Source: Nematostella vectensis (taxonomy: Eukaryota; Cnidaria; Anthozoa; Actiniaria; Edwardsiidae). From it: DNA of 64,000 nt. Under the pieces are notes generated by a model. The model did not search any database. It was not told the DNA's origin and saw only the letters and a list, made by a program, of their open reading frames with translations. The stretch is taken from NCBI RefSeq assembly GCF_932526225.1, contig NC_064044.1, positions 13,280,953 through 13,344,952 of the forward strand, in the 5' to 3' direction. Position 1 is the stretch's first letter. The number at the start of each line of letters is the position of its first letter. A program made the translations under genes and the position numbers. Positions 24,606 through 37,700 of this stretch are shown piece after piece.

Positions 24606-24754
24606 CCCCAAATATGGGAATATTGACCCTTGAAAGCTGGAATACCCGGCTAACTCAAAGTGATTCTTCTAAATCTTCTTTGCATTTCTCCTGATAACTC
24701 GAATTTCCCCCATTCCCCTTTGAGGATCGAGTTAGCAAGGGTTCGAGTTACTGA

Positions 24755-25455
24755 AGTGTTCACGTCACCAAAGTGTTTACGTTAACAAGTGTTCGAGTTA
24801 CCGAGTGTTCACGCTACAAGTGTGTTCCAGTTAACAAGGGTTCTAGTTTACAAGTGTTCACGTTACCGAGTGTTCACATTACAAATTGTTCACGTTATCA
24901 AGTGTTCACATTACCAATTGTTCACTTTATCAGTGTTCACATTACAAAATGTTCACATTACAAAGTGTTCACGTCACCAAGTGTTCACGTTAACAATTGT
25001 TCGAGTTACCGAGTGTTCGCGTTACCAGTTGTTCACATAACAAAGTGCTAACGTTACCAAGTGTTCACGTCACCAAAGTGCTCGAGTTACCAAGTGTTCA
25101 CGCTACAAGTGTGTTCCAGTTAACAAGGGTTCTAGTTTACAAGTGTTCACGTTAGCAAGTGTTCACGTTACCGAGTGTTCACATTACAAATTGTTCACGT
25201 TATCAAGTGTTCACATTACCAATTGTTCACTTTATGAGTGTTCACATTACAAAATGTTCACATTACAAAGTGTTCACGTTACCAAGTGTTCGCGTTACCA
25301 AAGTGTTCACGCTACCTAGTGTTCACGATACCAAGTGTTCACTTTACCAAGTGTTCACGATACCAAGTGTTCACTTTACCAAGTGTTCACTTTATCAAAG
25401 TGTTCACGTTACCCAGGGTTCACGTTACCAAGTGTTCACGTTACCAAAGTGTGTG
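24755..25455. repeat. ~17-bp degenerate minisatellite (GTGTTCACGTTACCAA)
   Basis: About forty short units with the consensus AAGTGTTCACGTTACC. A higher-order duplication is visible: a block of about 150 bp at about 24798-24935 recurs at about 25100-25240. Confidence 0.9.
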
Positions 25456-27312
25456 CCCATTTTTAAGGGGGAGGGAAGAAGGGTGGAACCGTTAACATTT
25501 TAGAACAAATAACCTTTTTAACAAGTATATGCTAACTGCACTAAGAAACAAACACATGAATTGCTGCACCCGCCACGCCAGAGAGCGACGAAAACATTAA
25601 GACATTTCAATGAAAAGAAGTCCTTTCTTAGAAACTTATTCATTAGCACTGAATAAGTTGCTAAGAATAAGTTGCTTTCCTTTGCTGTTATTTTGCCGCT
25701 AAAAGTCGTTGCGAATGAGTTTGACACCCAAAAAGTCACGTGCTTTCTAAGTGCAAGTCACCTATTATGGGGATTATGAAAAGGTGGACGCAAAGAAGAG
25801 AATATTTTGCTTTCCAAAGACTATTTTATTTGCATTCTCAGGAAGGAAATGAACATAAAGCGAGCCTTTCGTATTGTACAAAGGTTTCCCTAACCTGCCC
25901 AGGCAGTAGGCTCTGCTTCCAGCCACCGCTAGACCTCAGCACATACCGCGGGCTCACAGAAATGAGCAAGAAATCGAGCCTACACAAGCAGGGACTGCTA
26001 GTGGTTGTAAGATTATTCGGTTTATTTCACGAAACGGGTGTATTTTCTACAAAAATAAAACAGATCGATACATTCGAACATTTGCTCTTTGCTAGCCCTT
26101 GATATCAAACTACAATTCAAAATATAATCTACTTTTCCTAATATGCAAGTGAATGAAAACACAGCTATGTATCGAGAGACGAATAACTTACTAAAAAATT
26201 TATTATTGTAAGCAAACACGCATCTTAACTAAAAGCCTTATGGCGTTTTACCAATTCATTTTATATTTTGCTAAAATGGAAAATTTCGCACGTTACCATG
26301 GGGAGCAGCGACATGACCACGCGGGGCCGCGTCACGACATCATGCTGTCACACAACACCCTACTCATGTGGTAAGGTACTGCTATCTTCTATGTCCTTTA
26401 TTCCATATTCTTGTCTTCATGGCGTTGCCAACGTAATATCGTGCGTGACCATCTTTCTGTCACGCTGTTGTTCCGTCACGCATTCACTGGTGGTGATGAA
26501 TAAAGGACCTGAAACGAATGTAAATCGATTACTCACTGGAGGGGGAGGGGTACGTAACGATAGGAACCACATTTGTTTGCCAAACTGGTTGGCCAGGGAA
26601 GTTCTTGTAAGTCTAACAAGGCGTTTAGGTGGCTCTCAAGGTGGTCACGGTAGAGTGCGTTGCACTGCAAAAAGTAGACTTCCCGATAAAAGCGGTTTTC
26701 TAGCTTGGCAGATTCGACTGCCAGTTTTTTTTGTGGATGTTTGGATAACTCTGGTTAAAAAACACGACTGTTTAAGTATTTTAATAGATTCTCCGATGTC
26801 AAGTGCACGGTCCATCCGACCTTTTTTTTTCTTCATCTTATAATGAAAATAAGCTACATGCGCTGAAGGTTAAAGTTTTTTTGTCAGTGCGACGCTCTCT
26901 AAGCTTTCTAAATTAATTGTGAGGACGTCTACTAAATTTTTCCTACTCCAGCCATCGCCGTAAACATGTGGTTAATAGGAGTATGTCATACATTACATAA
27001 AGCGTGCGATATGTCTCCTACAATGTAAAACAACAAGGCAGAACAATTAAGATCTTGCGAAACTAGAAAATGTCGCGTGGCAGCATAAGTATAAGTTGAT
27101 CCACCCCGAAAAAAAAAAAACATTGTTGCACGTGAAAAATAATGTAGCTGAAAAAGTTCTGTCGTCGGCTACAAAATTTGTCGCACGGTTTCATCGTGGT
27201 CGCGCGCCAGAATGTTCGATTAACAGCGCGTGCTGGCCTCAACTATGATGTAAAGTATGGAAGAAAAAGCAACACAAGAATGCAAAAATGTTTTAAGATA
27301 CATCCTATAAGT

Positions 27313-29778
27313 ATGTCTGAGCCATCAGTACGCGAAAAGCCGCTGATACGCGAAGAAGAGCCGCCATTACGCGACGAAGTTTCACCGATAAGCGAAGAAT
27401 CGTCAATACGCGAAAAAGTTTCGTCGATTCGCGAACATTCATCGATACGAGAGGAAGTTTCGTCAATAGGCGAACAAGTTTCGTCATTACGCGAAGATTC
27501 GCTAATACGCGAAGAAAATTCGTCAATTCCCGAAGAAGATTCGTCAATAAAGGAAGAAGTTTCGTCAATACACAAAGATGTTTCAACGATACGCGAAGAT
27601 TCGCTAATACGCGAAGAAAATTCGTCAATTCCCGAAGAAGATTCGTCAATTCCCGAAGAAGATTCGTCATTAAGCGAAGACGGTCCGCCAATACGTGAAG
27701 TTATAGCTAAGGTCATCTCTCCCGAAGTAATATGTGGAGCCACACTGCTGGGGAAGATGACGCATGTGCAGAGGGTTCAGCGACATCTACAAATAGCAGC
27801 CATCCCGGTGATGACCCAACTTTGGATACCGGGGACCCGTGACCCGGACACAGGTGGGCCATCCCGGACACACATTGCGGAGCTACCAGAGTCTTGTCTT
27901 CTTAGGGTGTTTTTCTACCTCGACGAGGTAAGCACCAGGTTAATATTTACAATAAATATTTACAGAAATTATATAACAATTAATAATTACAAAAACTCAC
28001 AGTGTGCAGACGCCGATCGAACGAAATAACGCATCAAGAGCAGCTAAGGCGAAATTCACTTTCACTTGAACTCTGTGTTTTTGGCCTCGCGAGGCGGTGA
28101 GCGAAGTGGACGCTTGAAATTTTTCTAACCGTATACACCGGGCTTAACACATCAACTCATGATGGTAAACTTCGTTAAGGTGGTGTTATACGGGATAACA
28201 TGCAACAAACTTTTCGCGATACATTGTATCGAAGGTAGTTTTTGACCGTGAAACATATCGCGCAACATACAAAACGTGCCGCGCATCATTTCATTCGGCA
28301 ACATGTTGCGTGTTTTTGAGCCCGTTTCAAAAACATGCAACACAGAAGGATGAATATCTGGAAAGTTTTCCGTGTAACATTTGTTTGGAAACATGTCAGA
28401 ATGGATACAACGTATCGCAAAAAGTTTTTGTTGCATGTTATCCCATGTAACACCACCATGTAAGCAGTCCGTATCTATATACTGACGAGCTAAAAACAGT
28501 CAACTCGTACCGTTAGTTTAGATACCAACTTCAAAAGCGCCATAAAATTTAGATTTCATAAAATCCGGTTTAAGAATGCTAACTACTAAGTACATATTCT
28601 CTTTTTAGGCCCAGCTCGGTCGGGTCGCCCGAACATGCACGACCTGGCGCCGAATTGCTTACGACTGCTCCTTATGGACCCGAGTCGACCTCCGAAGATA
28701 TCAAGATAAGATCGACGAACTTCGACTCACTAAGATCATACAATCACGTATGAGTCCGCTGCTTTACAAGCTCAACCTTAGCGGGCTCACCTTGTCGCCG
28801 AGAGTGTTCCGATTACTAGCCAAAGAATGCAAGAAACTTCGGGTTTTAAGTCTAGAGTCGTCGACATTTGTTGAGCAATTTGAGGACGCGGTGAATTCTT
28901 TTCCTAGGAACTTAGACTACTTGGATATACGGCATACTACTGGAGACAAAAGCGCGTTCAAAATAATCGCATTAACTTTACAAGGCGTACGGTGTCTTGG
29001 ACTAAATGACGAAATCATTAAAAGTTCTCAGGACAAATCAGAAAATCTAGAAAAGATGTTTTCAGGATTCTCTGCTACAAAGATCTTAGAATTCAGCTAC
29101 TGCACCAAACTGAGCGATGACATGGTCGGTCACCTTGCAGCGTTTGGACTACGCCTTGAATCCCTCTGCCTGCGGCGATGTAACTCCATAATAGGCAAAT
29201 CCCTTCCATTGCTGATCAACTCCTGTACTCTCCTTACATCACTTGTCCTTGACGGTACATCAATAGACGACGACGCCCTTATGTCAGTACCTTGGGAGAA
29301 TTCAATAATCTCTGACGTTGATCTATCCTGGTGTCGGCACTTAACCGAAGTCGGTCTCTGCGCAATTCTCCCTAAGCTGTCGCGGTTACGGTATCTAAGG
29401 ATCTGTTGCTGTGGTTACGGGCACGCCTTGACAGACCATGTCCTTGAGGAGATGGCCGTGAGAAAATACGCATGTCTAGAAATCATGGACGTTAGTTACA
29501 GTAACAGCATCAGCAATAGCGCGCTTGCTCTGTTGATAGCGAGCACTGAATCGCTGAGCTATCTACGCATGCATCACTGTCGTAACATTACGCCAGACAT
29601 TATCGATCTTATTCGACCTGATTCCAAGGTGTTCATCGTGGCGAATTTCCCTATGGAATTTGACAAGTTGAATAACAATATGATTATGAAGAGCGCAGTG
29701 AACTCTTGCGTGGACCGTTGGCCGACACCGATGAGAATGAGAAAATTGGCCCTGGAAAGCGTAATGTCGTGGAAGTAA
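27313..29778 (+). CDS. F-box and leucine-rich-repeat protein (FBXL type)
   Basis: Putative SCF ubiquitin-ligase substrate adaptor. Two exons: 27313-27927 (donor GTAAGC) and 28609-29778 (stop TAA), 594 residues from the ATG at 27313; an in-frame ATG at 27280 would add 11. Residues 5-135 are a low-complexity acidic repeat of SIREE/SIPEEDSS units built from 15-21-bp DNA repeats. The F-box follows at about 190-232 (core LPESCLLRVFFYLDE, the intron, then AQLGRVARTC and TTWRRIAYD) and binds Skp1 in the family. From about 245 to 560 there are amino-terminus-independent LRRs of the cysteine-containing type, with L-L-L spacing and SYCTKLSD, LRRCNSI and HHCRNIT motifs. The intron carries a MITE. The exact FBXL subfamily is not resolved. 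The antisense frame over the acidic repeat is a shadow. Confidence 0.9.
28179..28457. mobile_element. MITE with GGTGGTGTTA termini (intron of the F-box gene)
   Basis: The left end GGTGGTGTTATACGGGATAA and the right end reversed (GGTGGTGTTACATGGGATAA) continue as inverted repeats for about 45 bp, through CATGCAACAAA and the GCGATAC region. The 279-bp element has no coding capacity and lies wholly within the intron. Confidence 0.8.
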
Positions 29779-30220
29779 TTCAGATGACGGGGTTTAAAAG
29801 TTATTATAAGCTGCTTCACAAGGGCAAGATGCAGAGTAAATTATATGCTATTAAATAATATGATCGAGTGCTTTTGTCTTTCATGGTAAAAAGAAATTGG
29901 CAGCATTGAATTAATTTAAAAAAAGGTCCTTCATTCAAAAAGCATTAATTTCGAACACACACGCACAAATAAAAGCTTGAAACCAAACCAAAAGATAAAT
30001 TTAAAATCAATTACTCTTATATTGGACTTAACCGTACTCAAAAACGTGACTCGAGACTGATACCACAAGGAGCCCAAGATCACAGTTAGTTTTTTGGGAG
30101 GTTTTGTGAGAAATTCTTAATAAAAAAACACGAAACTCGTCGAGCGGTTAGAAGTAATCATTTTAATTACCTCTGTGAAGTTTCGTAAGGTCACCTCTAC
30201 CTCACTCTACACAATAAATT
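29779..30220. other. Intergenic DNA 3' of the F-box gene
   Basis: Presumed 3' UTR and spacer. A block at 30143-30215 (TAATCATTTTAATTACCTCT...CACTCTACA) resembles 49760-49835 (GATCATTTTAATTCCCTCTG...CACTCTACA), so it is probably another dispersed repeat. Confidence 0.45.
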
Positions 30221-30443
30221 AGAGAGCTTAAGCAAGTCAACACGAACGGCATCAAAAAAGGCGCGCGCTCTGACGAATTGTTGGAAAAACGGCGTTGACG
30301 TCCGTGACCGCGCGCGTAGAACGTAAAAATAGGGAAAATGCCGTTCTAGATTTCCTGTCACGGACGTCAACGCCGTTTTTCAGCAATTCGTGAGCGCGCG
30401 CGCCGTTTTTGATGCCGTTCGTGTTGACTTGCTTAAGCTCTCT
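30221..30443. mobile_element. Foldback MITE, near-perfect palindrome
   Basis: Two arms of about 95 bp (each beginning AGAGAGCTTAAGCAAGTCAA and continuing through GAACGGCATCAAAAA and AACGGCGTTGACGTCCGTGA) are separated by a loop of about 35 bp. The transcribed strand would form a long hairpin. No coding capacity. Confidence 0.85.
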
Positions 30444-30789
30444 ATTATGTTATCTATTACGCCGCGCAGTCTTACATATGAAACCTGCTAGCCGTGCGAT
30501 AGCAATGAACTATAGTTAAATAAAAAAAAACCACTACTTCCGTTAGCTGTCCGCGAACCGGATTGCTCCCTACTAAAGGACTCTCTCCTTGACTGCGCAT
30601 GTCAGAAGTTCCACTTGACGATATGCATAATTATTTTGTGGGTACTTACATTCCCGCCGGGGCGTGGCCGGTAGCCCGCAACCTTGTGATATGCTTGCGA
30701 TATGGCGGCGCCAACCCTCGCTATCGCCGCACCACAGGCAGCCAGCTTTGCCTGGAATAACATCAAGCAGTCAATCATCTACTAAGCGG

Positions 30790-31330
30790 CACCTTCTATT
30801 AAGAGGCAACTTGGCTAAGCGTCACCCTCTGATAAACGGCCACTTAGCTAAGCGGTCACCTTCTATTTAGCGGCAACTTGACTAAGCGGTCACCTATTTA
30901 GCGGCAACTTGACTAAACGGTGATCTTCTATTTAGCGGCCACTTGGCTAAGCGGTAACCTTCTACTTAGCGGCAACTTGGCCAAGCGGTCACCTTCTACT
31001 TAGCGGCCACTTGGCTAAGTGGTCACCTTTTATTTAGCGGCAACTTGACTAACCGGTCACCTACTTAGCGGCCACTTGGCTAAGTGGTCACCTTCTATTT
31101 AGCGGCAACTTGGCTATGCGGTCACCTTCTATTTAGCCTCAACTTGGCTATGCGGTCATCTTCTATTTAGCGGCAACTTGACTAAGCCGTCATCTTTTAT
31201 TTAGCGGCATCTTGACTAAGCGGTCACCTATTTAGAGGCCACTTAACTAAGCGGTAACCTTCTATTTAGCGGCAACTTGGCCAAGCGGTCACCTATTTAG
31301 CGGCCACTTGGCTAAGCGGTCACCCTCTAT
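30790..31330. repeat. ~34-bp tandem repeat (GCGGTCACCTTCTATTTAGC)
   Basis: About sixteen imperfect units alternating GGCAACTTGG/GGCCACTTGG with CTAAGCGGTCACCTTCTATT. It abuts the 36-bp array that follows the last recognised ANTXR-like exon. Confidence 0.85.
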
Positions 31331-31337
31331 TTAATAT

Positions 31338-31717
31338 CCATACATCCAGGTCTTTAACTCATCCGAACAATATCCATACATCCGGGTCTTTAACTCACCC
31401 GAACAATATCCATACATCCGGGTCCTTAACTCATCCGAACTATATCCACACACCCGGGTCTTTAACTCATCCGAACAATATCCATACGTCCGGGTCTTAA
31501 ACTCACCCGAACAATATCCATACATCCGGGTCTTAAACTCACCCGAACAATATCCATACATCCGGGTCTTAAACTCACCCGAACAATACCCATACATCCG
31601 GGTCTTAAACTCACCCGAACAATATCCATACATCCGGGTCTTAAACTCACCCGAACAATATCCATACATCCGGGTCTTAAACTCACCCGAACAATATCCA
31701 TACATCCGGGAGATGCT
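31338..31717 (-). repeat. 36-bp minisatellite seeded on the ANTXR-like exon 17 3' end and donor
   Basis: Read on the minus strand, the exon ends with 24 bases (CCCGGATGTATGGATATTGT plus TCGG) followed by the donor GTGAGTTTAAGA. These 36 bases then repeat about ten times. Because 36 is divisible by three, the exon frame stays open for several units, encoding [12 protein letters not shown] repeats before a stop near 31462. The array could therefore be intronic splice-site repeats or a coding C-terminal repeat. Confidence 0.9.
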
Positions 31718-34700
31718 GCTGCCGCCCCTTTAGCCCCTTTAGCCCCTCCGGACCCCCCTGGGCCTTTTTCAGGATCATCTTTTGGAAACTTTTCCTTGGC
31801 TCCCTGATAAATGATCAACGAAGTCACAGAGAAATAAGTAAGCAGCAGAAAATGTGATCCTGGTATGTACACGAAGCGTGGAAAATAAAGGATTTAATGA
31901 ATAGCTTCACCTTGGCCTTTGCGAGTTTGTTGCCGGCTTCAGTAGAACCTTTCTCTCCCCAGTCAACCTGGAATATTGTCACACACAAAACTCGATCCGA
32001 AAAGTCTATATTTCCTGCACTACAAAGTCAAAACGGAATATTGTTTAAAAATAGAGGTGGATTCAAGGAAGGAACAATATAAAAACAAATTGCGGGAGGA
32101 TTCGTTTTTTTGTTTATTTATTTTTTCTGTCACCAAGCCTCCCCCTAAATCCGACACTGTATGGCAAGATATAGACAATAGAAAGATCTAAAGAGGTTGT
32201 AGCCTACAAATCTAAAGAGGAACAGGCAGACAATATAGAAAGATCTAAAGAGAGACAATAGAAAAAGCCAAAGAGGTTGAAGCTTCAACAACCGAAAAGG
32301 AATCAGCGAGACAACAGAGAGTTCTAGAGGGTGTAGCTTACCCGTACGGGAGCAATCCCCCCCACTCCCCCTCCCCCATAGAGAGATGCGTCCACTGTTG
32401 GCCACTTTTTCTTCGGGTTCTGAAATAAAGGTATCAGAGAAAGGGTATCGAATACAAAAGTACTGAATTTAGCCAGACTTGAACAATCTAGGTTCTTAGA
32501 CGCAGGTTCTTATTGTACAGTTTGTAAATTTCGCCCCGTCTCCTTGTCTGACTGGTGATCGAGGGAAAACGAAGAAAGAAAAACAATTGCTTTTAAAATT
32601 CACTTATGAAGTTTCAGTATTTTGATTGGCAAATTAATATTTGGAACCATCTGTTACAACTTTTGTTGGCTACCTCGTTGTGATGCAAGTGATTTTAACG
32701 AAAATGACGAGATCGAATAAAACAAGGAGTTACAGTCATCTCTTGCCATAACGGACACCCTCGGAACCTAATTTAGTGCCCGTAATAGCAAGGTGTCCGT
32801 ACGGCAGATTCTTTTCAGTCTTTCTTCGTATTTCGATCACGTTAGGAATGAATTTCTGTCTAAAGAAGCAAGGTTCCGTATAACAGGAAAAATTTTCAGT
32901 CATTTCCTATTTTGATCTTGCAGGGGATTGTATTTTTTTGTGTAATAGATGACCGTAAAATCAGGGTGTCTTGGCAACTTGACTGTAACTTTCTATCAAT
33001 CAGGATCCGGGTTGATAAGTTCGAGTTAATAGTTATTCGAGTTATTGAGGAAACTTCAGCAGATACGTTTCCGAACGAAGGACGGCAACCGGAAGTAAAG
33101 GGTTCTTGCTTTTAACGCTACCGCACTGCTAGCAGACTTTGAATGTAAAACTGCGTGGTTGAACAGATACGTCGTCTTTCATTAAATTGTAGGAAAAACC
33201 TTACAATGGAGTCAAACGTTAAACTTCCGGTTGCCGTCTGTCTTCAGACATGTGTTCACTTAATTTTCCTATTACCTTGGGATCAGGTGGCCGTGGGGGT
33301 GGGGGTGCGGACGCTGCTGGCACATACTTTACCGGTGGATGCTGATAGGAAAAAGCACAGGTTAAAATCGACTACGAGCTTCTACTTCGACACTAAGCCG
33401 AGTCACTAGTAAGCAAACGTATTAGCCCTTAAAGCCCGTCGATCCAGCTTTCGTCAAGCCTGGTTTCGTAGTCTAAGAAACCCTGTGCAAATTCTCAGTA
33501 GTGAATTAAATCCGCTTGAATCAAGGTTAATTTCAATTCATTCCACAACCAAAAAAGCTCAGGTCTATTTTCAAAGTATCGAATAATTCAGGGAAAGTTA
33601 TATTTTCAAAATTGAGTGAATTGAGTATTAAAAAAAATACAAAATAAATTATCACGCAAGTTCGATCTACCTTATCCCAATGATCTATGTGATTACTTCC
33701 GCAGTTCCATCCATTCTCAATAAACCGCTTAATTAAAATGAACAGCACAATATTTCTTAGAATCATTTTACCTTTTTGCGAATGAGTGGCCAGAACCACC
33801 ACAAAGCAAGTAATAACAGGAACAGCAAGAACAGGACAAGGAACACAGCGACGCCTGGGTTACTGCGCTCAACCTCACGCTGAAACGAAGACAGAAGTTC
33901 GAAATTTAAGGAAAAACAAGAAGACTGATTTCTCACCCCCCCCCCCCCCCCCTTTCCTACAGTGGCGGTTCGAGGAGGGTCTCACCAATTCCCCTGACTT
34001 TATAGGTATCGACTGCTTCACGGGGCGGATCCACAAGTTCCAAACAAAGGGGGGGCCGAAGCAAGTGTTTCAAGAAAGGGGGCCGGAATCATTGTTCTTC
34101 CCTGGATTTCCTTATATTTCTTGTTATTTTTAAGCCAAATATCTTAAAATAGGGGGGAGGGGCGGGGCCAGCTCTGCCCATCCCTAGATCCGCCCCTGAC
34201 GCGGTTTACAACTATAAGTGTTAATAAGTGTGTAAAACGTTTTACTGAAGATGGAACTATTGGCCACGCAATACAGGTAAACAGATAGCGATAGAAGACG
34301 GGACTTCTAGCTAACATTCAAACTAACTAACATTCCATTAAAAAAAATACGAGGGATTTACAATCCCCACTGTATACCTCTGAAAAAAAGATAATAAGTT
34401 GGCCTATAACCCAGACTGGACGCTGGTCTTCTAGTGACGCCTGATAAACGATAAGATAACGCACCAATTTCTATATTTGATTACAACTGTTTATACCATA
34501 CTTTTACTTTCGTAGCCTCGTCGCACGATATCGCGGAAAGCGTGACGTTGCTGGAAACAAACGTCTGGCCGTTATTCATGGAGACCTGCAAGACCGCTGT
34601 CCTGAAATGACAAAAATGCTGCAAAATCAATGCAAGAACCCGTCTAAATCGAATTCTGAAGGGATACAAAATCAAAAACCAATAATACATATGAAGAAAA

Positions 34701-37700
34701 CATTGTCGTTTTGGGGGCCTGGTGCCGAGGATTCTTAGTTTCCTTTCAAAGACTTTTCCATTGACCAAAGATGGTTACAGTCATTATTTTTCTCTTCTAA
34801 TTATACGTAATAACGTTTACGAAGCATCTGCGGTGCAGCAGCCTTTGAAATGGCAATAATCATGCAGTTTTTTTCAAATTAAGAATATATTAATTTCCTT
34901 ATATGGAAGTGACCGCGTTTGGCAAAAACGACAATTTTTGGCTAAATTTTCTTGATATGTTTAACGTTCTTATTATGAAAATAATTAGATTCTGCTTTTA
35001 GAACCAATCACACTAAAAAGCAATAATTTTCTGATATTTGAGCTTGGACATTTTGTGAAATCTCAAGCCTGGCGTTGTTACAAAAAATGTTCTTATAAAG
35101 AAAGAGTATAGCCCTTGACTCCCACTAACAATAAACTTATTTTTGACTATTCAAACTTATTTATTTTCTTCGTTTTACTTTGTTCGCATTCTGGCATGCG
35201 TTAGTCACCTGTCTGTTGTGTTAAGCATAACTCCAGGACACTCCAGTCTTGTGGGAGTCACACTGATTGGCTTCTTAACTACAAACAAAACAAACCAATA
35301 TATACCAGGCCTATACCTTTAGGGAGGGAAGAGGGATGATTCGGACGAAATTAACACCATCAGGGATATGTAAAAAGTCCATTCGAGTGAAAAGGCTTAT
35401 GTATAATTCGTGTTTGCTGTGGGTCATCTAGGAACCTTAATTGCAAGTGTTGTAATATGAGCCATTTGAGTAAAAATGCGTATGTATAAAAGGTTTTCAC
35501 AAGTGTGGGTCATCTAGGTACCTTCTCGGTAAGTGCGGTTAAAGCTGAAGCTACATATCACGTGGGTAATGTCATCTGTTTTGTTGAATCCACGTCCCTC
35601 AAGAGTAACTGTGAACGGCACTGAAAAAAGGAGAGCTTTGTTTACTTTAAATACTTTACTTTGTTCACCATAACGCTTTGTATTTATCTTAATGTTATTT
35701 TTGCTGTGCTCACTGCACGTTTATATATGCTTTTTTATCATAGTGACAAAAATACTTGCGCTAAGTACATTAACGTTTTGCATTAAACTGTTGCGCAAAT
35801 TAAAAAACAAATTACCAGCGGTGCAGACCTCTGTAGGAGTCGCAGACACGATCTCGATGCATGATTTTTCAACAATCTGCAAGAAATCGAGGCTACATTC
35901 AATCTTTAGGCCTTCCTACAAGTGTGGTCGGATTTAATCAGAATCCTAATCTTATTTTGGACACATTATACTCACAAATGTTATTAGCGAATCAAATTAT
36001 CTCTCTTCTACAAACAGGTCTAAAAACGTTCTGCCCTATAAAAAGGCGCCAAGGTACACCAGGGGGGAGGGGTACGGGATAAAGGACTATTCTACAAACA
36101 GGACTTTAAAACGCTAGGTCTGCGCTATGAAAAGGCGCCAAGGTACACCAGGGGGGAGGGGTAGGGGATAAAGGACTATTCTACAAACAGGTCTAAAAAC
36201 GCCAGGTCTGCGCTATGAAGAGGCGCCAAGATATATCAGCAATTTTACACCCTAAGGCCCTGAACAAACGTCGTACTTTCCATGAGCCGTATTCAATGCA
36301 AATGAAGACAAAACAATGCATCTGGCTCATTTGCATTAATTTGCATTGAATACGGCTTATGGAAAGTACAGCGTTTAAACTAGGCCTAAGGGATAACACG
36401 CGGACAGATTTAGCAGCGTAAAGGGTATATACGAGATTATGTAAATGGCTAGGACGAGATTATGTAAATGAATAGGACGAGATTATGTAAATTATGTAAA
36501 TGGCTCAGCGCGTATTCAGACGGAGGCTCCCTACCCTGCTCATGTGACGAGATGCGTTTGACCCCTTTGAGACCCGTTTGTAGTATGCATTTGGAAAAAG
36601 TTTCTAGATGGATGTAGTGACCTATTACCAGAGCTAAAGATGTATACTATCTATAGGGGTAGTAGTATCTATAGGGGTAGTAGTATCTATAGGGGGGGTA
36701 GTATCTATAGGGGTAGTAGTATCTATAGCGGGTAGTAGTATCTATAGGGGGGTAGTATCTATAGGGGTAGTAGTATCTATAGGGGTAGTAGTATCTATAG
36801 GGGTAGTAGTATCTATAGGGGTAGTAGTATCTATAGCGGGTAGTAGTATCTATAGGGGTAGTAGTATCTATAGGGGTAGTAGCATCTATAGGGGTAGTAG
36901 TATCTATAGGGGTAGTAGTATCTATAGGGGTAGTAGTATCTATAGGGGTAGTAGCATCTATAGGGGGGTAGCATCTATAGGGGTAGTAGTATCTATAGGG
37001 GTAGTAGTATCTATAGGGGTAGTAGTATCTGTAGGGGGGTAGTATCTATAGGGGTAGTAGTATCTATAGGGGTATTAGTATTTATAGGGGTAGTAGTATC
37101 TATAGGGGTAGTAGTATCTATAGGGGTAGTAGTATCTATAGGGGTGGTAGTATCTATAGGGGTAGTAGTATCTATAGGGGTACTAGTATTTATAGGGGAA
37201 GTAGTATCTATAGGGGTAGTAGTATCTATAGGGGTAGTAGTATCTATAGGGGAAGTAGTATCTATAGGGGTAGTAGTATCTATAGGGGGGTAGTATCTAT
37301 AGGGGTAGTAGTATCTATAGGGGTAGTAGTATTTATAGGGGTAGTAGTATCTATAGGGGTAGTAGTATCTATAGGGGTAGTAGTATCTATAGGGGTAGTA
37401 GTATCTATAGGGGTAGTAGCATCTATAGGGGTAGTAGTATCTATAGGGGTGGTAGCATCTATAGGGGTAGTAGTATCTATAGGGGTAGTAGTATCTATAG
37501 GGGTAGTAGTATCTATAGGGGTAGAAGTATCTATAGGGGAAGTAGTATCTATAGGGGTAGTAGTATCTATAGGGGTAGTAGTATCTATAGGGGTAGTAGT
37601 ATCTATAGGGGTAGTAGTATCTATGGGGGTAGTAGTATCTATAGGGGAAGTAGCATCTATAGGGGTAGTAGTATCTATAGGGGTAGTAGTACCTATAGGG

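Larger units (their letters stand above)
21785..27270. other. Repeat-rich spacer between JNK and the F-box gene
   Basis: No supported coding exon. It holds three imperfect copies of a CAGCCATTCAGCGTC block (22438-22590), the 23.1-23.6 kb tandem repeat, the 48-bp repeat at 23.9 kb, a TGACGTCA-rich inverted-repeat region at 24.2-24.6 kb and the GTGTTCACGTTACC array at 24.8-25.5 kb. Frames at 25740-26102 and 26268-26843 are open but lack family resemblance. Confidence 0.5.

Noticed and set aside
24773-25503. VFTLPSVHITKCS-type repeat frames
   Set aside because: The degenerate 17-bp array gives overlapping frames in two registers; no splice signals or family.
26268-26843. 191-codon frame in the JNK/F-box spacer
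   Set aside because: Composition and content resemble chance; no recognisable motif, splice sites or counterpart elsewhere.
27243-27743. Antisense frames over the F-box gene's acidic repeat
   Set aside because: Created by the codon bias of the 15-21-bp repeat; no independent support.
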